Shown here piece by piece: positions 1 through 7,500 of a DNA stretch of 12,926 bases. Where the stretch lies: the NCBI GenBank assembly GCA_937897495.1, contig CALCBL010000424.1:1-12926 (forward strand), given 5' to 3'. The translations under genes and the position numbers were made by a program. A model generated the notes under the pieces. The model made no database searches. It was not told the origin of the DNA and worked only from the letters and a program-made list of their open reading frames with translations. This stretch comes from an uncultured Burkholderiales bacterium (GTDB lineage Bacteria; Pseudomonadota; Gammaproteobacteria; Burkholderiales; Burkholderiaceae_C). Within the stretch, counting starts at the first letter, position 1; the number at the start of each line of letters is the position of its first letter.

Positions 1-1432
1 CCAACTCAGCGTTCATCCAATCACGTGAGGGGGCCCCTTCTTTGACAGTTGTAATTTCGACTGTCTGCCCATTTTGCAAGGGCGTGTTCAACGGAACCAT
101 CACGCCATCGGCTTTGGCACCGCGGCATCTGTGTCCCAAATTGGTGTGAACGGTGTATGCAAAATCGATGGGGGTAGCGCCTTTGGGCAATTCCACAATG
201 GCTGCATTGGGGGTGAGTACGTAAATGCGATCTTCAAACAAGGCGTCAGCTTCTTTGCCCGCAGTTTTGGAGGTATCAACACCCGCCTGACTTAAAACGC
301 CAGAAGCCTCTGTCGACATCTCCCTTTCCCAAGCCAGCAACTGTCGCAGCACGGCAATCTTGGCGTCGTAGTCGCTACTGGCACTCACGCCCACATAACC
401 TTTTGCGCCGGCTTCTTTGTAAGCCCAGTGCGCGGCCACCCCATGCTCTGCATGCTCGTGCATGGCTTGCGTGCGAATTTGAATTTCGATGGGCCGAGCC
501 TGGTCGTCTCGCACCACGGTGTGCAAAGACTGATAGCCATTGGACTTGGGTTTGGCAATGTAGTCGTCAAACTCAGAAGCGATAGGCACATAGCGCGAGT
601 GCACCCAACTGAGCGCCTCATAACAATCGGCTACGTTGGACACAATGACGCGCATGGCACGAATGTCAAACACCTGAGAAAAATCAAGCGACTTGCCGCG
701 CATTTTTTTCACAATGCTGTAGATGTGTTTAGGCCGACCCTGCACTGAGGCATGTACGTTTTGTTCAGCCAATTCGTTTTGCAACTTCTGCTGTAAATCA
801 TGCATGTTGTGTTCGCGCTCTGTACGCTTTTCATGCAGCAGTTTGGCAATTTGTTTGTAGGTATCGGGCTCTAAAAAACGAAAGGATAAATCTTCCAACT
901 CCCATTTTATTTCCCAAATACCCAAGCGATTGGCCAAAGGAGCAAACACCTGCAAAGACTCTTTGGCCAATACTGCAGGCACTTCTTTTTTGACACTTGC
1001 AAAATACCGAAGCGTTTGCAAACGCGAAGCCAAGCGCAACATGATCACGCGCAAATCTTTGCTAAAAGCCAAAAGCATTTTGCGCACGTTCTCTGTCTGC
1101 GCACGTGGATCGTCTTGCAATTGTGCAGACGATGCAGCTGTGCGCGAAATACGTTGCACTTCCACCAACTTGTTAGTCTCAACCGCCAAGGATGCAAACT
1201 CATCGCCAAATGTTTTGGCAATCACTTCTCGGGGTCGGCTTAAGTGAGGGCAGGCATACACCAAATAGCTGGCAGCCTTCACATCATTGCCGCTGCTCAT
1301 GGTGTCCAAAATAGAGGCCACGGCATCGGCATGCTCGAGCATGTTCTCGCCGGTGTCTAGATATTCACTCGACAAGAAGGGTTCGGCAAACGCTCTTGCG
1401 CGAACCAAAACATCTTCAAGCTCAGCACTCAT
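1..1432 (-). CDS. relA: RelA, monofunctional-type (p)ppGpp synthetase (partial, C-terminus beyond window)
   Basis: This is a ribosome-associated GTP/GDP pyrophosphokinase that makes the alarmone (p)ppGpp during amino-acid starvation. The frame is open from ATG at 1432 to the left edge (477 codons of a family usually about 740 residues), so the C-terminal regulatory domains are outside the window. Residues about 1-190 match the N-terminal hydrolase-like region, but the HD metal-binding motif of SpoT/Rel enzymes is absent: the matching stretch reads YLVYACPHLSRP (56-67). The synthetase domain (about 195-340) has GRPKHIYSI (232-240), catalytic-type D256 in FDIRA and E316 in EIQIRT. The acidic EFDD at 287-290 is the EXDD signature of monofunctional RelA; bifunctional Rel has RXKD there. 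A TGS domain spans about 399-462 (DRIYVLTP to NGQTVEI). The start codon shares bases with the stop of the upstream hydrolase (ATGA), implying co-transcription and translational coupling. The Shine-Dalgarno is weak. Confidence 0.96.
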   Translation of the reverse strand, partial: MSAELEDVLVRARAFAEPFLSSEYLDTGENMLEHADAVASILDTMSSGNDVKAASYLVYACPHLSRPREVIAKTFGDEFASLAVETNKLVEVQRISRTAASSAQLQDDPRAQTENVRKMLLAFSKDLRVIMLRLASRLQTLRYFASVKKEVPAVLAKESLQVFAPLANRLGIWEIKWELEDLSFRFLEPDTYKQIAKLLHEKRTEREHNMHDLQQKLQNELAEQNVHASVQGRPKHIYSIVKKMRGKSLDFSQVFDIRAMRVIVSNVADCYEALSWVHSRYVPIASEFDDYIAKPKSNGYQSLHTVVRDDQARPIEIQIRTQAMHEHAEHGVAAHWAYKEAGAKGYVGVSASSDYDAKIAVLRQLLAWEREMSTEASGVLSQAGVDTSKTAGKEADALFEDRIYVLTPNAAIVELPKGATPIDFAYTVHTNLGHRCRGAKADGVMVPLNTPLQNGQTVEITTVKEGAPSRDWMNAEL

Positions 1433-2340
1433 GCAGGCAAACCTAAAAACTGCAGAACGATGTCAATTTGATCTTGGTGCGTCAGGGTAGGTGCATGGCC
1501 CACACCTGGCAATGTGACCACCTGAGCACGGGCACCGCGCTGTGCCATTTCTAACGCAGCGGCAGCGCTAAGCAACTCCGATTCAGCACCGCGAATGAGC
1601 AATGTGGGGCACTGAATCAAATCGTAGACCTGCCACAAAGTTGCTTCACCGGCCTTGGCTTGTTCTTCTGTGACTGCGCGAATGGGTACTCTAAGTTGCG
1701 GGTCGTAATGCAAGCAATAAGTGCCGTCTTCCAAACGCCGCACCATGTTTTGAGACAAAGCCAACCACTCTTCAGAAGTATGCGGCCCAAAAGATTTGGA
1801 AATTTGCCACATGGCATTGGCCGCGTCTTGCACCGTTTGAAACTTGCCCACCTCGCCCACATAGGTCTTCATGTTCAAAATGGACTTCCACGATACGGGC
1901 GGTCCGATGTCGTTCAAAACCAAATGTTGCACAGGCACTGGTAATTTTTGGGCTGCCATCAACATGCCAATCACACCGCCCATGCTGGTGCCCACCCAAT
2001 CTAGGCGCTCAATCGCCCGCTGTGTGTTCAAGCTTTGCAGCAGCACAGCCATGTCAGCAGCATATTGGGGAAATTGATAACCCAAGGGGTCTTGCAGCCA
2101 ATCGCTTTTGCCGCGGCCCACGACATCGGGACAAATGACTCTGATAGCGGGCAAACCAGCATCTTTGGCAGATGCCACCAAGGCTTGGGCCAACAAATCA
2201 AAATCGCGGCCTTGGCGGGTTAAGCCGTGGACACAAAACACCACATGCGCAGCCGATTTTTCGCCCCAAGACCAGTAGGCCATGCGGTGGGTGCCCTGAG
2301 GGTCGGGGCATGCAACAAAATCAAGGATGGGCTCGAACAT
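1429..2340 (-). CDS. Alpha/beta hydrolase (serine nucleophile), cotranscribed with relA
   Basis: A 303-residue alpha/beta-hydrolase-fold protein, probably a cytoplasmic esterase or related hydrolase with unknown substrate. With ATG at 2340 as residue 1, the oxyanion-hole region is CVHGLTRQGRDFD (HG at 38-39), the nucleophile elbow is GTSMGG with Ser119, and the catalytic His is probably His282 in GVGHAPTL. The acid is less certain: Glu255 lies in LLIRGAESELLS, where I recall Asp in relatives. No signal peptide or membrane segment is seen. The frame could also start at an in-frame TTG at 2352, adding four residues; I prefer the ATG, although neither start has a clear ribosome binding site. The stop TGA overlaps the relA ATG, so the two are probably one transcript. 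The HGLTRxGRDFD signature places it in a widespread uncharacterised proteobacterial hydrolase group; assignment beyond the fold is not supported. Confidence 0.88.
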   Translation of the reverse strand: MFEPILDFVACPDPQGTHRMAYWSWGEKSAAHVVFCVHGLTRQGRDFDLLAQALVASAKDAGLPAIRVICPDVVGRGKSDWLQDPLGYQFPQYAADMAVLLQSLNTQRAIERLDWVGTSMGGVIGMLMAAQKLPVPVQHLVLNDIGPPVSWKSILNMKTYVGEVGKFQTVQDAANAMWQISKSFGPHTSEEWLALSQNMVRRLEDGTYCLHYDPQLRVPIRAVTEEQAKAGEATLWQVYDLIQCPTLLIRGAESELLSAAAALEMAQRGARAQVVTLPGVGHAPTLTHQDQIDIVLQFLGLPA

Positions 2341-2353
2341 AAGTGGGTTCAAT

Positions 2354-2365
2354 TCTAAATTTAGA
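2354..2365. promoter_or_regulatory. Perfect 12-base palindrome in the divergent hydrolase/bdhA intergenic region; possible operator
   Basis: TCTAAATTTAGA is a perfect inverted repeat without spacer, centred between 2359 and 2360. It lies 14 bases upstream of the hydrolase ATG and about 78 bases upstream of the 3-hydroxybutyrate dehydrogenase start. On the minus strand it overlaps TAGAAT (2352-2357), a 5/6 match to a sigma-70 -10 element, with CTGACG (2373-2378) as a poor -35 at 15-base spacing. A dimeric repressor or the hydrolase promoter itself could use this site. The regulatory role is inference; a 12-base AT-rich palindrome can occur by chance. Confidence 0.3.
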
Positions 2366-2390
2366 GTGGGGCCGTCAGTTCACTGTGGCA

Positions 2391-2418
2391 TTGACGCGCC
2401 ATAATTCACCTTTACACA
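2391..2418 (+). promoter_or_regulatory. Candidate sigma-70 promoter for 3-hydroxybutyrate dehydrogenase
   Basis: TTGACG (2391-2396) matches the -35 consensus at five of six bases, and TACACA (2413-2418) is a poor -10 at 16-base spacing. An alternative -10 is CATAAT (2400-2405, 5/6), which lacks a good -35. Either would give a short leader ahead of ATG 2443. The region is the only upstream gap for this divergent gene, so a promoter must lie here, but the exact boxes are uncertain. Confidence 0.3.
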
Positions 2419-2431
2419 TCGTAATTCATTC

Positions 2432-2436
2432 GGAGA
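2432..2436 (+). promoter_or_regulatory. Ribosome binding site of 3-hydroxybutyrate dehydrogenase
   Basis: GGAGA, six bases before ATG 2443, is a good Shine-Dalgarno and fixes the start of the dehydrogenase. Confidence 0.8.
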
Positions 2437-2442
2437 ACCACC

Positions 2443-3213
2443 ATGCTGAAAGGCAAAACTGCACTCGTGACCGGCTCTACCAGCGGCATTGGCTTAGGCA
2501 TCGCCAAGGCCTTGGCCAAGCAAGGCGCCAACATTGTTTTGAATGGCTTTGGCGACCATGCCGGACCCGAGGCTGAAATTGCGGCACTAGGCGCCAAAGT
2601 GGCCTATCACGGTGCCGACATGAGCAAGCCCCCAGAAATTGAAGCCATGGTGAAGTTTGCCCAAGAGAAATTTGGCAGCGTCGATATTTTGGTCAACAAC
2701 GCTGGTATTCAGCATGTGGCCCGCATCGAAAATTTCCCGATTGAGCGTTGGGATGCCATCATCGCCATCAATCTGTCTAGCGCTTTTCATGCTTCTCGGG
2801 CTGTGCTGCCTGCCATGCAAAAGGCCAACTGGGGCCGCATCATCAATGTGGCATCGGTTCATGGTTTGGTGGGCTCTGCCGAAAAGTCAGCCTATGTGGC
2901 GGCCAAGCACGGCATTGTGGGCTTGACCAAAGTCACTGCATTGGAAAACGCCAAGTCTGGCATCACGTGCAACGCCATTTGCCCAGGCTGGGTGCTCACA
3001 CCTTTGGTGCAAAAACAAGTGGACGCCAAAGCAGAAACGTTGGGCCTCACCAACCAAGCGGCCACTGAATTGTTGTTGGGCGAGAAAGAGCCTTCCATGC
3101 AATTCACCACGCCTGAAGAGTTGGGTGACTTGGCTGTGTTCTTCTGCTCTGCCGCTGGCAACAACATTCGCGGCGTGGCTTGGAACATGGACGGCGGCTG
3201 GGCCGCTCAGTAA
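2443..3213 (+). CDS. bdhA: D-3-hydroxybutyrate dehydrogenase (SDR family)
   Basis: NAD-dependent oxidation of D-3-hydroxybutyrate to acetoacetate, the entry step for using 3-hydroxybutyrate released from polyhydroxybutyrate; soluble cytoplasmic short-chain dehydrogenase. At 256 residues it has normal classical-SDR length. The cofactor loop is TGSTSGIG (10-17), NNAG is at 85-88, and the catalytic tetrad is Asn110, Ser138, Tyr151 and Lys155. Substrate residues known from the Pseudomonas fragi enzyme (Gln94, His144, Lys152) find exact counterparts at a constant offset of four: Gln90, His140 and Lys148. This makes the substrate call stronger than a generic SDR label. A good Shine-Dalgarno supports the start. 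It stands alone between divergent and convergent neighbours, so it is probably monocistronic. No phasin or PHB polymerase gene lies nearby in this window. Confidence 0.94.
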   Translation: MLKGKTALVTGSTSGIGLGIAKALAKQGANIVLNGFGDHAGPEAEIAALGAKVAYHGADMSKPPEIEAMVKFAQEKFGSVDILVNNAGIQHVARIENFPIERWDAIIAINLSSAFHASRAVLPAMQKANWGRIINVASVHGLVGSAEKSAYVAAKHGIVGLTKVTALENAKSGITCNAICPGWVLTPLVQKQVDAKAETLGLTNQAATELLLGEKEPSMQFTTPEELGDLAVFFCSAAGNNIRGVAWNMDGGWAAQ

Positions 3214-3236
3214 AAATAGCCACCTCAAAAGGTGGC
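3212..3236 (-). terminator. Rho-independent terminator of the ispD-ispF transcript
   Basis: A 7-bp stem (GCCACCT at 3219-3225 pairing with AGGTGGC at 3230-3236) closes a four-base loop. Read on the minus strand the stem is followed by TATTTTTA, a proper U-tract, 13 bases after the ispF stop. On the plus strand the hairpin is followed by CATTGA with no U-tract, so it should terminate ispF-direction transcription well and the dehydrogenase message less well, though it could still protect that message's 3' end. Confidence 0.75.
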
Positions 3237-3249
3237 CATTGACTCAGCG

Positions 3250-3729
3250 TTAGGGCTTGTGAATTAACACCACAGCCCTGGCTTCCATGCTCAGGCCCTC
3301 ACCCACGGGGCCCATTTTTTCAGCCGTTTTGGCTTTCACATTCACAAACGATTCTGGCACGCCCAAAGCTTTGGCAATGGAAGACCGAATGTCTGAGCGA
3401 TGCGGTGACAACTTGGGCGCTTGCGCAATGATGGTGCAATCGACATTGCCCAAGTGCCAGCCTAAATGTTTGACATGCTCATAAGCTTTTTTCAAAAGCA
3501 TGACGGAGTCAGCGCCTTTGTAAGTGGCATCGGTGTCTGGAAAGTGCTGGCCAATGTCGCCCAGGCCTGCAGCACCGAGCAATGCATCGGTGATGGCATG
3601 CAACAACACATCGGCGTCGGAGTGACCTAACAAGCCTTTGTCGTGCGGAATTTGCACGCCGCCCAACATCAAAGGACGGCCTGCCACCAAGGCATGTGTG
3701 TCCCAACCTTCGCCTACTCGAATGTTCAT
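3250..3729 (-). CDS. ispF: 2-C-methyl-D-erythritol 2,4-cyclodiphosphate synthase
   Basis: Fifth enzyme of the MEP pathway: it cyclises 4-diphosphocytidyl-2-C-methyl-D-erythritol 2-phosphate to the cyclodiphosphate, releasing CMP, on the way to IPP and DMAPP. The 159 residues match the usual family length and the protein should be a cytoplasmic homotrimer. Zinc ligands are visible as Asp10 and His12 (GWDTH) and His44 (LLHAI), equivalent to E. coli Asp8, His10 and His42. Other family motifs are [11 protein letters not shown] (35-45), [10 protein letters not shown] (58-67) and KAKTAEKMG (132-140), where Thr135 and Glu137 match E. coli Thr133 and Glu135. The ATG at 3729 overlaps the last four bases of ispD, so the two should be co-translated. 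It is followed by a strong hairpin terminator. Confidence 0.97.
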   Translation of the reverse strand: MNIRVGEGWDTHALVAGRPLMLGGVQIPHDKGLLGHSDADVLLHAITDALLGAAGLGDIGQHFPDTDATYKGADSVMLLKKAYEHVKHLGWHLGNVDCTIIAQAPKLSPHRSDIRSSIAKALGVPESFVNVKAKTAEKMGPVGEGLSMEARAVVLIHKP

Positions 3730-4427
3730 GCTCTGCTCCTTAGCAAATCTTCTGCCAATGCAAAATCTGGCGGATAAGTCACTTTGAAATTGTGCGGACT
3801 GCCCACCACCAACTTGGGCGCAAACCCTGCCATCTCCATGGCGCTGGCTTCATCGGTAATGCCGTCAAAGTTTTCAGAAACTTTGGAAAGCAGTGCCGCA
3901 TGCAAAGCCCCAGCTCTGAACATTTGGGGTGTTTGCGCCAACCACTTATCTTGCCTTGGCAATGTTTCACTGATGCGACCATTGACCGCAACCTTCAATG
4001 TATCTGGCAAAGGCAGGGCCAACAAGCCCCCTACTTCGTCGTCCAAGCACGCATCAATCAAGCGGTTGATTTCTAAATCGGTAATGAGGCAACGCGCTGC
4101 ATCGTGGACCAAAATCCAGTCACTCGGTTGAACGCCTTCAGGATTTTTTTCACCCTCAGCCAGCAATTGCGTTAAGCCGTTGAACACCGACTCGGCACGG
4201 GTGGCGCCCCCGCATTTGATTGGGCGAATGGTTTCAACGGGCCACACATGCGAATCGGTGGGCGACACAACCACCACAATTTTTTCAAGCCTGCTAACAG
4301 ACAGAAGCGCATTCAAGGTGTGCATCACCATGCTTTGGCCAGCAATCAACTCGTACTGTTTTGGCATGACGGTGCCAGCACGCGAACCAGAACCCGCGCA
4401 AGGCACCAGTGCAAAACACCTGGCCAC
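3726..4427 (-). CDS. ispD: 2-C-methyl-D-erythritol 4-phosphate cytidylyltransferase (start uncertain)
   Basis: Third MEP-pathway enzyme: it transfers CMP from CTP to 2-C-methyl-D-erythritol 4-phosphate. Numbering from GTG 4427 (233 residues, normal length), the nucleotide-binding signature is [10 protein letters not shown] (9-18) with Arg16 and Lys23 (PKQY), matching E. coli Arg20 and Lys27. HDAAR is at 108-112, Arg158 and AQTPQMF (164-170) follow, then [11 protein letters not shown] (191-201) and Lys215 in FKVT, matching E. coli Lys213. The frame stays open upstream, with other possible starts at TTG 4505 (259 residues) and ATG 4556 (276 residues). The ATG would sit directly on the mfd start codon, and codons between 4505 and 4556 include ATA, CTA and AGA, unlike the body of the gene. 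No candidate has a clear Shine-Dalgarno, so GTG is a conservative choice. It overlaps ispF by four bases downstream. Confidence 0.93.
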   Translation of the reverse strand: MARCFALVPCAGSGSRAGTVMPKQYELIAGQSMVMHTLNALLSVSRLEKIVVVVSPTDSHVWPVETIRPIKCGGATRAESVFNGLTQLLAEGEKNPEGVQPSDWILVHDAARCLITDLEINRLIDACLDDEVGGLLALPLPDTLKVAVNGRISETLPRQDKWLAQTPQMFRAGALHAALLSKVSENFDGITDEASAMEMAGFAPKLVVGSPHNFKVTYPPDFALAEDLLRSRA

Positions 4428-4538
4428 AGGTGCAGTGATTTCTGCGTCTTGAAGGCTGACTGCTGCAAAAAGGTCAGAAAGATCAGTAGGGTCAGAGGGG
4501 TTCAAAGTGCGTCTATATAGGATTGCCAATACGCCAAC

Positions 4539-4551
4539 TATACTATTGGAG
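4539..4551 (+). promoter_or_regulatory. Candidate -10 element and ribosome binding site of mfd
   Basis: TATACT (4539-4544) matches the -10 consensus at five of six bases but has no convincing -35 at 16-18 bases. GGAG (4548-4551) lies only three bases before ATG 4555. If this -10 is used, transcription would begin within a few bases of the start codon and the message would be nearly leaderless. If not, the promoter lies further left, within the possible 5' extension of ispD. GGAG favours ATG 4555 over an upstream in-frame GTG at 4507. Confidence 0.35.
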
Positions 4552-4554
4552 TTC

Positions 4555-7500
4555 ATGCAATTACCCGCGCTTAGCTTAGGAAAACGCTTCACCCTGCCCC
4601 GTCCCATGGGATCGGCAGACGCTGTGCTATTGGCCCAACTGGCCGAACGCGAAAAAGCCCAAGGCCGCCTCACTGCTGTGGTCACCTCTGACGCTGCCGA
4701 CACCCAGCGCCTGATGGACGAGGTGGCTTTCTTTGCACCGGGCCTTCGATGCGCCATTTTTCCCGACTGGGAAACGCTGCCTTACGACACGTTTTCGCCC
4801 CACCAAGACCTGATCAGCGAACGCTTGGCCACCCTGTGGCGCATTAGCCAGCGCGACAAAGCAGAAGGCGCCGACTTGGTGTTCATTCCGGCCACCACCG
4901 CTTTGTACCGTTTGGCCCCGCCCTCATTTTTGGCAGGCTACACGTTTCAATTCAAGACCAAGCAAAAACTGGACGAAGCCAAACTCAAAGCCCAACTGAC
5001 TTTGGCAGGTTACAGCCATGTCAGCCAAGTGGTCAGCCCTGGCGAATATGCGGTGCGCGGCGGCCTGATTGATCTCTTTCCTATGGGCTCGCAAGTACCC
5101 TTTCGCGTTGATTTGTTTGACAACGAAATTGACTCCATTCGCACCTTTGACCCCGACACGCAGCGCAGTTTGTATCCCGTGCCCGAAGTGCGCTTGTTGC
5201 CGGGCCGCGAATTTCCCATGGACGAAGCGGCGCGTGCCAAGTTTCGCAGTCGGTGGCGTGAACTGCTAGATGGCGACCCCACCAAAAGTCGCATTTACAA
5301 AGACATCGGCAACGGCGTGGCCACAGCAGGCATTGAATATTATTTGCCGCTGTTCTTTGAAGAAACCGCCACGGTGTTTGACTATTTGGGCGCTGGCAGT
5401 GACAAGCCAGCCACGCTGGTCTTGCATGGCGATTTAGAGCCCGCGTTTCAACGTTTTTGGCAAGACACCAAAGACCGTTATCGCTTGGTGCAAGGCGACC
5501 CTGAGCGACCTGCTTTGCCGCCCGAAGCTTTGTTCTTATCGGCCGAGCAGTTTTATACCGGCACCAACCAGCATGCGCAATTGGCTTTGCGCCCTGGTGC
5601 CAAAGACAATGTGGGTGACAGCCAAGACAGCAACGCCGACAACACCTTGGCTCAACCTCTGCCTGACCTCACGGTGGTGCGGGGCGCAGAAGAGCCTTTG
5701 GCCAAACTGCAAGCGCACATTCGGAGCACGCCACATCGTGTGTTGGTATTGGCCGAGAGTGCGGGCCGCCGAGAAAGCCTGCTGGACTTTTTGCGTGCTG
5801 GTGGTGTCAACCCACCGGCGTTTGACAACCTGCAAGAGTTTCAAAGCAGCGATGAAAAAATTGGCATTGCTACAGCTGCTTTAAATTCTGGCTTCCATTG
5901 GTTTGAAGCTGGCATCGATTTGGTCACAGAGACTGAATTGTTTGCAGCAGGCGTCACCACACGCAGGCGCAAGAAACAAGAGCAAGTGAGCGATGTTGAA
6001 GCGCTGATCAAAGATTTGTCAGAGCTCAACGTAGGCGACCCCGTGGTGCACAACGCACATGGCATTGGCCGCTACCGCGGTTTGGTGAACATGGATTTGG
6101 GGGAGAAAAACGCCGATGGCACACCTGCGTTGCAAGAGTTTTTGCATTTGGAGTATGCCGACAAGGCCACGCTGTATGTCCCCGTCAGCCAACTGCAACT
6201 GATTGGCCGTTACACCGGTGTGAGCGCCGATGAAGCGCCGCTGCACCGTTTGGGCAGTGGTCAGTGGGAAAAAGCCAAACGCAAAGCGGCCGAGCAAGTG
6301 CGCGATTCAGCGGCAGAGCTGTTGAACATTTATGCCAGGCGTGCTGCCCGCCAAGGCCATGCCTTTAGATACAGCCCACAAGACTACGAAGTGTTTGCCA
6401 ACGATTTTGGCTTTAGCGAAACAGCTGATCAAAATGCAGCCATTCATGCCGTCATTCAAGACATGATCAGTCCGCGCCCCATGGACAGATTGGTGTGCGG
6501 CGACGTGGGCTTTGGAAAAACAGAAGTGGCATTGCGTGCCGCATTCGTTGCGGTCACTGGTGGCAAACAAGTGGCCATCTTGGCACCTACCACGCTGCTT
6601 GCTGAGCAACACTTTCAAACTTTGAAAGATCGGTTTTCCAAGTGGCCGGTGAAGGTGGCTGAAGTCTCTCGTTTTCGCTCTACCAAAGAAGTGAATGAGG
6701 CCCTCAAAGGTTTGGCCGATGGCACTGTGGACATTGTGGTGGGCACACACAAATTACTCAGTGAATCAACTAAATTTAAAAACTTGGGCTTGTTGGTGAT
6801 TGACGAAGAACACCGCTTTGGTGTGCGCCACAAAGAAGCTATGAAAGCCATGCGCGCAGAAGTGGATGTGCTTACGCTCACGGCCACACCCATTCCACGG
6901 ACATTGGGCATGGCGCTAGAAGGCATACGTGACTTAAGCGTGATTGCCACCGCACCCCAGCGCCGCTTGGCCATTAAAACCTTTGTGCGCAACGAAGGCA
7001 TAGGCGTGATTCGCGAAGCGGTGCTGCGTGAACTGAAGCGCGGTGGCCAAGTTTACTTCTTGCATAACGAAGTGGACACCATTGAGAACCGCCGCCAAAA
7101 ACTGGAAGAACTATTGCCCGAAGCGCGCATTGCAGTGGCGCACGGTCAAATGCCCGAGCGTGATTTGGAAAAAGTGATGCGCGATTTTGTGGCGCAGCGC
7201 TACAACATTTTGCTGTGCTCCACCATCATTGAAACCGGCATCGATGTGCCTACTGCCAACACCATTGTGATTTCGCGCGCCGACAAATTTGGCTTGGCCC
7301 AGTTGCACCAATTGCGCGGTCGTGTGGGCCGAAGCCATCACCAAGCTTATGCCTATTTGATGGTGCCAGAAATTGACGCGCTTACTAAAAATGCTGCGCA
7401 GCGCTTGGACGCCATTCAGCAAATGGAAGAATTGGGCAGCGGCTTTTATTTGGCCATGCACGATTTGGAAATTCGCGGCGCCGGTGAAGTGCTGGGCGAA

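Noticed and set aside
74..748. Plus-strand open frames at 74-295, 403-585 and 428-748
   Set aside because: They lie opposite the continuous relA frame, which has clear domain motifs. Their translations show no recognisable domain.
4507..4554. GTG 4507 as the mfd start, adding 16 residues
   Set aside because: GGAG precedes ATG 4555, and the added stretch contains the -10-like element and does not look like conserved protein.
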